Origin: Bauldia sp.
GTDB lineage: Bacteria; Pseudomonadota; Alphaproteobacteria; Rhizobiales; Kaistiaceae
Length of the DNA: 64,000 nucleotides
Assembly: GCA_020849325.1 (NCBI GenBank)
Contig: JADLGL010000092.1
Location: 1 to 64,000 of the forward strand
Reading direction: 5' to 3'
This document shows, one piece after another, positions 9,907 to 17,050 of this stretch. Within the stretch, counting starts at the first letter, position 1, and each line of letters begins with the position of its first letter. The notes below the pieces were generated by a model. That model was not told the origin of the DNA. It worked only from the letters and a program-made list of their open reading frames with translations, and searched no databases. The position numbers were made by a program, and so were the translations under genes.

Positions 9907-10664
9907 CGGACACGGTGAGCGTCATCATGCCGGCCTACAATGCGGAGCGGTACATCGACGCCGCCCTCCGCTCGCTCGTTCGCGAACGGGACGTTCTCCT
10001 CGACATCATCGTCGTCGACGACGGTTCGACCGACGGCACGGCCGACACGGCCGGCCGCGTGAGCGCGGCGCCCCACGAAATCCGTGTCTTCCGGGAGCCG
10101 CATCGCGGGGTCGCCGCGGCGCGGAACCGCGCCCTTGCCGCGATGCGGCCGGCCTCCGGCTACATCACGTTCCTCGACTCGGACGACCACAACGCCCCCG
10201 GCCGAATCCGACGCCAGGTCGAGCGTCTGAAGGCGATCGGAGGCCGTGGCTTCGTGATCGGCCGCGGCGCTTTCTTCGAGAAGGTCGACGAGGACACGAG
10301 CGAGATCGTGCCGGGAAGCCGGACCGTGACCGTGCTCGGCACCATGCTTCCGGCGGCCCTGTTCGACCGCGCCACGTTCGAAGCGACGGGGTCTTTCGCC
10401 GAAGACCTCCCGGCGGCGGAAGACGTCGACTTCTATCTTCGGCTGCTCGAGCAGCACGTGCCGTACGAGGTCGAAACGGAGACCGCCTTCCTCTACCGTC
10501 GCCACGACAGCAACATGACCAACGACGTCGCCCTCATCCGCCGCTCGATCGCCGACGCGCTGCGACGGTCGCTGGGGCGGCGTCGCAGGCATGGCGGCGC
10601 GATGACGCTCGGTGCCCTCTTCGCCTCCCGATCCAGCGCCGAAGAGGCTTTTCGGAATGGCTGA
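9903..10664 (+). CDS. Family 2 glycosyltransferase (first of two)
   Basis: A 253-residue GT-A enzyme. It begins SVIMPAYNAERYIDAAL, with IVVDDGSTDGTAD as the nucleotide-binding strand and the metal-binding FLDSDDHN near residue 90. The acceptor-domain EDVDFYLRLL motif is near residue 175. No membrane segment is seen, so it acts in the cytoplasm or at the membrane face. Sugar donor and acceptor are unknown. It overlaps the kinase stop by four bases and the next glycosyltransferase start by eight, so the four genes are very probably co-translated. Confidence 0.88.
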   Translation: MTDTVSVIMPAYNAERYIDAALRSLVRERDVLLDIIVVDDGSTDGTADTAGRVSAAPHEIRVFREPHRGVAAARNRALAAMRPASGYITFLDSDDHNAPGRIRRQVERLKAIGGRGFVIGRGAFFEKVDEDTSEIVPGSRTVTVLGTMLPAALFDRATFEATGSFAEDLPAAEDVDFYLRLLEQHVPYEVETETAFLYRRHDSNMTNDVALIRRSIADALRRSLGRRRRHGGAMTLGALFASRSSAEEAFRNG

Positions 10665-11331
10665 CCGGTACTCCGTCGTCATCCCCGCCTTCGACGCCGC
10701 CGCCACGATCGGAGACGCGCTGCAATCGATCGCCGCGCAGACGGTGGCACCGGCCCAGGTCATAGTCGTCGACGACGGTTCTACCGACGATACGGCCGGC
10801 CGCGCGCGGGCCTTCGCCGACCAGCTCGACCTCGTCGTCATCCGCCAGGCCAATGCCGGCTGCGGCGCGGCGACCAATGTCGGCATCGACCTTGTCGCGA
10901 CCCCCTTCCTCGCCTTCCTCGATGCCGACGACGTCTGGCTTGCCGACAAGGCCGAGCGGCAGCTCGCCCTCCTCGCGTCGCGTCCGGACCTTGCAGGCGT
11001 CTGCGGGCAGTGCCGGACGTTCCGTGGCTCCGTCGCGGCACCCGCGTTCAGGTCGGTGATGGACCTGTGGGGCCGCACGTCGCTGACGATCCGGACCGAT
11101 GCGGCCCGGGCGATCGGCCCCGTCATCGACGGCGGGCGCGGCGACATGGTCGACTGGCTGGCACGCGGCCGCGAGCTCGGCCTCCGCATCGAGATGGCGC
11201 CCGGCGTCGTCGCCCTCCGGCGGATCAGACCGGACAGCCTGTCGTACGGCCGGGACCTCCACAAGGATCGCGGCTATCTCCTCGCGGTCAAACGCGCCCT
11301 CGACCGGAAACGCGGCCTGCCGCGCGATTAG
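10657..11331 (+). CDS. Family 2 glycosyltransferase (second of two)
   Basis: A 224-residue GT-A enzyme, shorter than its neighbour. It begins ADRYSVVIPAFDAAATI, with VIVVDDGSTDDTAG and metal-binding FLDADDVW. The C-terminal part is compressed compared with the first enzyme. Its ATG at 10657 lies inside the end of the preceding gene (ATGGCTGA overlap). The two enzymes share the same fold signature but differ enough to act on different steps. It closes the PqqD/HprK/GT/GT operon; recQ begins shortly after its stop. Confidence 0.87.
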   Translation: MADRYSVVIPAFDAAATIGDALQSIAAQTVAPAQVIVVDDGSTDDTAGRARAFADQLDLVVIRQANAGCGAATNVGIDLVATPFLAFLDADDVWLADKAERQLALLASRPDLAGVCGQCRTFRGSVAAPAFRSVMDLWGRTSLTIRTDAARAIGPVIDGGRGDMVDWLARGRELGLRIEMAPGVVALRRIRPDSLSYGRDLHKDRGYLLAVKRALDRKRGLPRD

Positions 11332-11418
11332 GGTACGATGCAGGTTGGACGGATTGCGCGCATCGGGCGGGCAGACCGGCTATGGTCTCCCTCCGTTTCC
11401 CCCGACTCGCCTGCCGCC

Positions 11419-13230
11419 GTGACCGTCGTCGCCTCCGATCCCCTCGTCGTCCTCAAATCCGTGTTCGGCCACTCCGCCTTCCGCGGCGAGCAGGAGGACG
11501 TGGTGCGGCACGTGGTGGCGGGCGGGGATGCGGTGGTGCTGTTCCCGACCGGCAAGGGGAAATCGGTCTGCTACCAGGTGCCGGCCCTCTGCCGCACGGG
11601 CGTGGCCATCGTCGTGTCGCCGCTGATCGCGCTGATGCGCGACCAGGTCGAGGCGCTGAAGCAGGCCGGGGTGCGGGCGGCCGCGCTCAATTCGGCGATC
11701 GCGCCGGAGGAGATCGCGCGGAGCCGGGCGGACCTTCTCGGCGGCAAGCTCGACCTCCTCTACGTCACGCCCGAGCGGCTGATGATGGACGGCTTCCTCG
11801 CGATGCTGGAACGGCTGCCGGTCTCGCTCATCGCCATCGACGAGGCACACTGCGTCTCGCAATGGGGGCACGATTTCCGGCCGGAGTACCGGAAACTCGG
11901 CATGCTGGCGGAGCGCTTTCCGGGGGTGCCGAGGCTCGCTCTCACCGCGACCGCCGATGCCGACACGAGGCGCGACATCGTCGAGCGGCTCGCGCTGAAC
12001 AACGCCCGCATCTTCCAGACCAGCTTCGACCGGCCGAACATCTCCTACGCCATCGCGCTGCGCGAGGGCGGGCGGCGGCAGCTGCGCTCCTTCCTCGACC
12101 GCCACACCGGCGAGAGCGGGATCGTCTACTGCCTCAGCCGCAAAAAGGTCGACGAGACGGCGGCGTGGCTCGCGATGGAGGGCATCCGCGCCCTCCCCTA
12201 CCACGCCGGGCTCGACCGCGAGACGCGCGACGGCAACCAGGACGTCTTCATCCGCGAGGACGGCGTGGTGCTGGTCGCCACCGTTGCCTTCGGCATGGGC
12301 ATCGACAAGCCGGACATCCGCTTCGTCGTCCATCTCGACCTGCCGTCCTCGGTCGAGGCCTACTACCAGGAAACCGGCCGCGCCGGGCGCGACGGCGGGC
12401 CGGCCGAGGCGTACATGACCTACGCGATGGCGGACGTCGTGCAGCGCCGGCGGATGATCGACGAGGGCGGCGCAGACGACACGGTGAAGCGCGTCGAGCG
12501 CGCGAAACTGAACGCTCTCCTCGGCATCTGCGAGACGGCGGGGTGCCGGCGGCAGGCGCTCCTGGCCCATTTCGGCGAGGTCTATCCCGGGCCGTGCGGC
12601 AACTGCGACGCCTGCCTTTCGCCCGCCGAGACCTATGACGGGACCGAGGCGGCCCAGAAAATCCTATCGGCGATCTATCGGACCGGCTCGCGCTACGGCT
12701 CCGGCCACATCATCGACATCCTCCGCGGCGAACCGACGGAGAAGGTCACGAATGCCGGTCATGACCGTCTGCCGACCTTCGGCGTCGGCCGGGACCTCGA
12801 CGACCGCACGTGGCGCTCGGTGCTGCGTCAGCTCGTGGCGAGCGGCATCGTCGCGGTCGACCACACCGCCTTCGGCGCGCTGACGCTGGGCGACGGCGCC
12901 CGCGAGGTGCTGCGGAGCCAGCGGAAGGTGCAGCTCCGCCGCGACCGGGCGCCGGTGCGCGAGCGGACGCGGCGGCGGCTCGAGGCGACGGCGGCGCCGG
13001 TGTCGGGGCCCGACGAGGGGCTGTTCGATGCGCTCCGAGCCGAACGGACCCGCCTCGCACGCGAGCAGGGCGTGCCGCCCTATGTCGTGTTCCACGATGC
13101 GACGCTGCGTGCGCTCGCGACGGCGCGGCCGCGCGACATCGCGGGGCTCGCGGACATTCCGGGGATCGGGCGATCGAAGCTGGAACGCTACGGGCCGGCG
13201 TTCCTGAGGGTGATCGCGGCGGCGGGATGA
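11419..13230 (+). CDS. recQ: ATP-dependent DNA helicase RecQ
   Basis: A 603-residue superfamily 2 helicase that unwinds DNA in recombination and repair. Visible parts are FRGEQEDVV (motif 0), Walker A TGKGKS (44-49), DEAHCVSQWGHDFRPEY (from 141), LTATA, and motif VI ETGRAGRDG. A zinc site follows with cysteines in ICETAGC and GPCGNCDAC, then a winged helix and a C-terminal HRDC domain ending IPGIGRSKLERYG. The GTG at 11419 gives the usual RecQ N-terminus. An in-frame ATG at 11338, with AGGG upstream and 7 bases after the preceding stop, would add 27 unusual residues and cannot be excluded. Confidence 0.95.
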   Translation: MTVVASDPLVVLKSVFGHSAFRGEQEDVVRHVVAGGDAVVLFPTGKGKSVCYQVPALCRTGVAIVVSPLIALMRDQVEALKQAGVRAAALNSAIAPEEIARSRADLLGGKLDLLYVTPERLMMDGFLAMLERLPVSLIAIDEAHCVSQWGHDFRPEYRKLGMLAERFPGVPRLALTATADADTRRDIVERLALNNARIFQTSFDRPNISYAIALREGGRRQLRSFLDRHTGESGIVYCLSRKKVDETAAWLAMEGIRALPYHAGLDRETRDGNQDVFIREDGVVLVATVAFGMGIDKPDIRFVVHLDLPSSVEAYYQETGRAGRDGGPAEAYMTYAMADVVQRRRMIDEGGADDTVKRVERAKLNALLGICETAGCRRQALLAHFGEVYPGPCGNCDACLSPAETYDGTEAAQKILSAIYRTGSRYGSGHIIDILRGEPTEKVTNAGHDRLPTFGVGRDLDDRTWRSVLRQLVASGIVAVDHTAFGALTLGDGAREVLRSQRKVQLRRDRAPVRERTRRRLEATAAPVSGPDEGLFDALRAERTRLAREQGVPPYVVFHDATLRALATARPRDIAGLADIPGIGRSKLERYGPAFLRVIAAAG

Positions 13231-13314
13231 TTTGGCTGGCGCCCGCTGGCGGCCGAAGCGGAACGGCAGGGGCGGCACCGGCGTTCCTGATCCGCAACCG
13301 AAGCGGAGGACATC

Positions 13315-13485
13315 ATGGACGACGACAAAAAGAAGCCGGTCGGCCCCGATCAGTCGGGCTGGCGCGGCGAAGTGGGCGAGGAAACGCAGAAGGTCCGGAA
13401 GGAACGCGGGATCGTCGATCCCGAGGTCCCCGAGGGCGAGGACGACGAAGACGACCCGACGCTGCCGCCGGCCCTTCGGCCGTAG
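13315..13485 (+). CDS. Small acidic hypothetical protein (56 aa)
   Basis: A 56-codon frame starting MDDDKKKPVGPDQSGW and ending PTLPPALRP. An excellent ribosome-binding site (GCGGAGGA) lies four bases before the ATG. The product is strongly acidic in its C-terminal half (EGEDDEDD) with a lysine patch at the start, no signal peptide and no membrane segment; it is probably disordered. It sits 84 bases after recQ on the same strand and is convergent with the next gene. Function unknown. The ribosome-binding site and biased composition are the main evidence that it is real. Confidence 0.6.
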   Translation: MDDDKKKPVGPDQSGWRGEVGEETQKVRKERGIVDPEVPEGEDDEDDPTLPPALRP

Positions 13486-13494
13486 CAGAGGGGA

Positions 13495-13515
13495 GCCGCG
13501 CCGGTCAGGCGCGGC
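13495..13515. terminator. GC hairpin between convergent genes
   Basis: GCCGCGCC (13495-13502) and GGCGCGGC (13508-13515) form a perfect 8-bp stem with a five-base loop. It lies just after the small acidic gene and overlaps the last codons of the convergent gene. There is no T-run, so it is only a candidate bidirectional terminator. Confidence 0.35.
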
Positions 13516-13936
13516 GGAGGCTCCGTTCCGCACGATCCGCGGCTTCGCGAATCTTCTGGGCGAAGCCGTAGGCGGTCATGCGGCTGACGGCGATGCCGTC
13601 GGAGCGGCGCTCGCCGGCCCTGTCGGCGCAGACGAGGGTGACGTCGTCTCCCTCGATGCCGATGGCGAGGAAGGTGTTTTCGGCAAGGACGACCTGGCCG
13701 TCTTCGCCGCGGGTGGCGACGCGCTCGATCGCGTAGGCGAGCGCGCGGGCGTGTTCGGGGTACATGGCGCGGCAGTCCACCCAGTCGGGCATCGAAACCC
13801 AGACCTGGCCGGCGGCGACGTAGACCTCGAAATCATGGGCGCCACCCGCGAGGGCGGCCGCGGGCGGGCGGTCACGGCGCAGCATCGCGGTGCTGCTGCC
13901 GATGGAATCACCTTTGATGTGCGTTTCAGGGATCAT
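13505..13936 (-). CDS. Hypothetical protein, 143 aa
   Basis: I do not recognise this protein. From the ATG at 13936 it begins MIPETHIKGDSIGSST, then has a mixed alpha/beta region (FEVYVAAGQVWVSM, VVLAENTFLAIGIEGDDVTLVCADR) and ends in a basic helix (REAADRAERSLRR). No signal peptide or membrane helix is seen. The start is supported by a good promoter about 60 bases upstream. The frame is open further 5' but that part has a composition unlike coding sequence. A second possible ATG lies at 13885. It is convergent with the small acidic gene. Confidence 0.6.
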   Translation of the reverse strand: MIPETHIKGDSIGSSTAMLRRDRPPAAALAGGAHDFEVYVAAGQVWVSMPDWVDCRAMYPEHARALAYAIERVATRGEDGQVVLAENTFLAIGIEGDDVTLVCADRAGERRSDGIAVSRMTAYGFAQKIREAADRAERSLRRA

Positions 13937-13996
13937 TGCAATCTTGTTACGAAGGGTGAGCTGGAAGGTTCGCTGAGCTTTTTCTGGATTGCACCC

Positions 13997-14026
13997 AATA
14001 TAGGTGCTGTCCGCCAGCACAGTTAA
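13997..14026 (-). promoter_or_regulatory. Promoter with inverted repeat in the spacer
   Basis: Read on the minus strand, TTAACT (14021-14026) and TATATT (13997-14002) are separated by 18 bases and drive the gene starting at 13936. The spacer is filled by a perfect inverted repeat, GTGCTG-N5-CAGCAC (14004-14020), placed where a repressor would block RNA polymerase. The boxes and the repeat are visible; function is inferred. Confidence 0.55.
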
Positions 14027-14384
14027 TCCGGGGCGACAGCTCTGCCATGCACCAGACGCGCCCGATCCCCATGCATATTGGCCGTGACTGCAACCGGCGC
14101 GGTTCCGCGTGCGACTGCCGACGCGGCGGCGTCGACTGCCACTAAAACATAATAATGTCAGAGGCTTGTCCGACAGCCTGCACCGAACATCAACGGCCCG
14201 TCGGGCCCGGCGGGCGGCCCACCGGGGACCGGCACAACGTCTCATCATCTCCGAACAAGATGGCGCTGGGATGACGACCCCGGCGGTGCCGCCGCAATCC
14301 CGCGACGCCCTGCCGGTCCCGCGACCGAGTCGAAGCCGGCCGCCACCCCGCGCGTGGCGCCGCGCATTCCGCTAGGATGGCCGC
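14027..14384. other. Intergenic region before the MarC-family gene
   Basis: No convincing coding frame or RNA gene is seen here. It holds a short AT-rich island (ACTAAAACATAATAATG, about 14141-14157) that could contain promoter elements for the MarC-family gene, and GC-rich dyads such as GGCCCGTCGGGCC near 14190. Confidence 0.4.
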
Positions 14385-15008
14385 GTGCGCGAATACCTCC
14401 TCAACGCCTTCGCAACGCTGTTCGTGACGATCGAGCCGATCGGCCTCGCCCCGATCTTCATCGCGCTGACGTCCGGCATGCCCGAAGCGCACCGGCGCCG
14501 CGTGGCGATCTCGGCGTCGATCATCGCGGCGGGCGTGCTCGTCGGCTTCGCCTTCTTTGGCGGGCCGGTGATCGAGTTCCTCGGCATCTCCCTCCCCGCG
14601 TTCCGGATCGCCGGCGGCCTCCTCCTGTTCTGGATCGCGTTCGAGATGATCTTCGATGTCCGCGCCGAGCGGAAAGCGGCGGCGGCGCAGGCGGACCAGG
14701 CGCAGGGGGACGCCGCGGCCACGGCCGCCTTCCCGCTCGCGGTGCCGATGATGGCGGGGCCGGCGGCGATCGCCGCGACCATCATCACGGCCGAGACGGC
14801 GCCGAACACGGGCGCGTTCGCCATCTTCATCGCGATGATCGTCGGGATCATCGCCCTGTGCCTCGTGGTGTTCCTCCTCGCCACGCGGTTCGACATGCTG
14901 CTCCGGCGCACCGGGCGGATCGTGCTGTCACGGCTCTTCGGCGTCGTTCTCGCGGCACTCGCCGTCCAGTTCGTGGCCGACGGCGTGAAGGCGATCGTCG
15001 CGGCCTGA
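14385..15008 (+). CDS. MarC/UPF0056 family membrane protein
   Basis: A 207-residue integral membrane protein with six hydrophobic segments, the normal MarC length. Family marks are FVTIEPIGLAPIFIALT near the start, FRIAGGLLLFWIAFEMI, and the conserved PLAVPMMAGPAAIAATI in the second half. Early links of MarC to antibiotic resistance were not upheld and the transport function is unresolved. It starts at a GTG with weak ribosome-binding sequence. It is convergent with the phosphatase gene; the two stops are three bases apart. Confidence 0.88.
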   Translation: MREYLLNAFATLFVTIEPIGLAPIFIALTSGMPEAHRRRVAISASIIAAGVLVGFAFFGGPVIEFLGISLPAFRIAGGLLLFWIAFEMIFDVRAERKAAAAQADQAQGDAAATAAFPLAVPMMAGPAAIAATIITAETAPNTGAFAIFIAMIVGIIALCLVVFLLATRFDMLLRRTGRIVLSRLFGVVLAALAVQFVADGVKAIVAA

Positions 15009-15011
15009 CGG

Positions 15012-15854
15012 TCAGCCCTTCGGGTGCGCCGCGGCGAGCATCGCCACGGCCTCCGCTTCGCCGATGAGAAGCGCACCGCGCCAGCGCCGCAGCCCCAGCG
15101 AAGTCCCCGCCTCGACCGGCGATTCGAACGCCGTCATTGCTTGCCAGCCGGCGCCATCGTTCATGCGGATCGTGCCGCCGGACGAGTGGACGAGCGCCAG
15201 TCCGCCGGCGACGTCCCAGATGTTCGGGCGGGCGAGGCGCGAGACGCGGAGGAGCCCCGCAGCGACGAAGGCGCATTCGACCGCGGCCGAACCGGTCTGG
15301 CGCATGTCCCACGGGAAATCGCCGGGCGTCCGGTCCGGCTCGCCGGCGAGGTGGCGCCGGTTGGCCGGCACCGAGCGCGGCGCGGCGGGCTCGAAATCGA
15401 AGCGGAGCGGACCGCCTTCGCGGGCGTGATAGACGCCGGCACGGAGGACGTGGCTCGTCGAGACCCACACGGCGCCGACGATCGGCACGCCGCGCTCGAG
15501 GACGCCGATGGACCCCGCGAACAGCGGGAAGCCGTTGACGAAATTCGACGTGCCGTCGATCGGATCCACCGCCCAGACGACTTCGCGGGCGGGATCGGGC
15601 GCCTCGTCGATCTCCTCGCCGATGATGCCGTGGTCGGGGAACTCGGTGGCGAGGCGGGCGCGGATCAGCTCCTCGACCTTCTGGTCGACGTCCGAGACCG
15701 GGTCGGCGAACATCTCGCCCTTCGCCGAGCCCTTGTAGCGCACCGCGATCTCGCGCCCGAGCGCGTTGGTGATCTGGGCGCCGGCAAGGTTCGCGAGCTC
15801 CACGGCCAGTTGCTCGATCGAGCGCAGCCATTCCTCGCGATCATCCGGGGTCAT
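15012..15854 (-). CDS. Inositol-1-monophosphatase family protein
   Basis: A 280-residue Mg-dependent phosphatase. The metal site is complete: GEE (79-81), DPIDGT (97-102) inside WAVDPIDGTSNF, and the C-terminal WDVAGG. The substrate could be inositol phosphate, histidinol phosphate or PAP, and sequence alone does not decide. Its ATG overlaps the stop of the lipid-kinase-like gene upstream (ATGA), so the two are co-translated. That pairing suggests lipid or inositol phosphate metabolism rather than histidine biosynthesis. Confidence 0.9.
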   Translation of the reverse strand: MTPDDREEWLRSIEQLAVELANLAGAQITNALGREIAVRYKGSAKGEMFADPVSDVDQKVEELIRARLATEFPDHGIIGEEIDEAPDPAREVVWAVDPIDGTSNFVNGFPLFAGSIGVLERGVPIVGAVWVSTSHVLRAGVYHAREGGPLRFDFEPAAPRSVPANRRHLAGEPDRTPGDFPWDMRQTGSAAVECAFVAAGLLRVSRLARPNIWDVAGGLALVHSSGGTIRMNDGAGWQAMTAFESPVEAGTSLGLRRWRGALLIGEAEAVAMLAAAHPKG

Positions 15855-16729
15855 GCTTCGCCCTCGGGGACGAGGATGCCGATCTCGGCGCCGATCAGGC
15901 GGACGAAGACGTGGGCCGACTTCCGGTCGGGCTTCCGCATCCTGCGATCGTCGATCCGAAGCGGCAGGCCGTCCCAGCGCGCGGCGACGACGCGGCCGCG
16001 GAAGGCCGTGACGGGAGGCGGGCCGCCATCTTCGTCCCTGAGCCAGGCGATCATCGCGCCGCGGTCGGCTTCGCGGAGGATGACGGCGTCGATCCGGCCG
16101 TCGCCGGTGTGGCTTTCCGCGAGGAGCGGCAAGGCCGGGCCGACGCGGCTGATGCTGGTGACCTCCGCCATCAGCACGTCGTCCTCGACGATCCTGCCGT
16201 CGACCGAGAGCCAGAGGCGGCCGGCTTTCGCGCGCCGGACGGTCGAGATCACCATTTTCCGCACCACGGCGCGGGCCTTCGCCGCCGTCTCGGCCTCGAT
16301 GCGGCGGGTCATCATCGGCGCGAGGAGACCGAGGCCGACCGATTCCACGAACAGCCGGTAGCCCCACGGGCCGTTGGCGATGCCGACATCGAGCCGGCGC
16401 ACCGGCGCGCCATCGAGACGCGGAATGAGCGCGAGGACATCGGTGCTCATCCCGAACGAACGGGCGATGTTGTTGGACGTTCCCATCGGCAGGAGCGCGA
16501 CGGGCATCGTCAGGGCGGCGTGGAAGTCGAGGAGCTGGCCGACCGAGCCGTCGCCGCCGGCAACGGCGACGAGATCGGGCCGGCTTGCGAGGCCGGCAGC
16601 GAAGCCGGCGGTGTCGTCCTTCGAGCAATAGCGGACCTCGTAGCCGGCTTTGGCGAAGCCGCGGACGAGATCGTCGGCCGAAACCCGGTTGTCACCCGCT
16701 TTGGGGTTGTGGAGGAGGAGCGCCCGCAT
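15851..16729 (-). CDS. Diacylglycerol/lipid kinase family protein
   Basis: A 292-residue enzyme with the diacylglycerol kinase catalytic domain at its N-terminus: LLLHNPKAG at the start, GGDGSV (58-63) and PMGTSNNIA (81-89). A C-terminal YegS-like beta domain follows. Relatives phosphorylate diacylglycerol, sphingosine or phosphatidylglycerol. The N-terminal ATG at 16729 is preferred over an upstream TTG. It is first in a two-gene operon with the inositol-phosphatase-like gene. Confidence 0.87.
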   Translation of the reverse strand: MRALLLHNPKAGDNRVSADDLVRGFAKAGYEVRYCSKDDTAGFAAGLASRPDLVAVAGGDGSVGQLLDFHAALTMPVALLPMGTSNNIARSFGMSTDVLALIPRLDGAPVRRLDVGIANGPWGYRLFVESVGLGLLAPMMTRRIEAETAAKARAVVRKMVISTVRRAKAGRLWLSVDGRIVEDDVLMAEVTSISRVGPALPLLAESHTGDGRIDAVILREADRGAMIAWLRDEDGGPPPVTAFRGRVVAARWDGLPLRIDDRRMRKPDRKSAHVFVRLIGAEIGILVPEGEA

Positions 16730-17050
16730 GGCGGCAGTCAACGGCGGCTCCTCGAAACGGTTCCGGAGCCGCGACGGGTGTAATGCGCGTCACATCCTCC
16801 CGCGCCGCAATGCGCGATTGTGGGTTCCGCCGGCCCACCCCGGCACCGGGGGCTCCTCCGCCCTCGCTCCCACCCTCCCGAACTTGGCGGCCTGCCCACC
16901 CCGGCAGGCCGTCCCTTTCGGGGCCACTGCCGGATGTGGGGCCGGCAACGATCGGCCGCCGCCTTCTGTCCCAGCCACGGCGTTGCCCGAAACGCGCCGC
17001 CGTGACAAAGACGGCGGCCGATCCGTCACAACCGTTCCGCCAACGCCGCC
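16730..17050. other. Divergent intergenic region
   Basis: This region between the lipid-kinase gene and the SLOG-like gene has no visible coding frame of its own. It contains a perfect 9-bp hairpin, CGGCCTGCC (16888-16896) and GGCAGGCCG (16903-16911) with a six-base loop. Promoters for both genes must lie here but no clear boxes stand out. Confidence 0.4.

Noticed and set aside
8409..11331. Lasso-peptide biosynthetic cluster
   Set aside because: PqqD-like and HprK-like genes occur in such clusters, but no asparagine-synthetase-like cyclase, transglutaminase-like protease or precursor gene is visible.
14027..14384. tRNA gene or small RNA
   Set aside because: No cloverleaf or T-loop motif can be drawn; only general GC-rich dyads are present.
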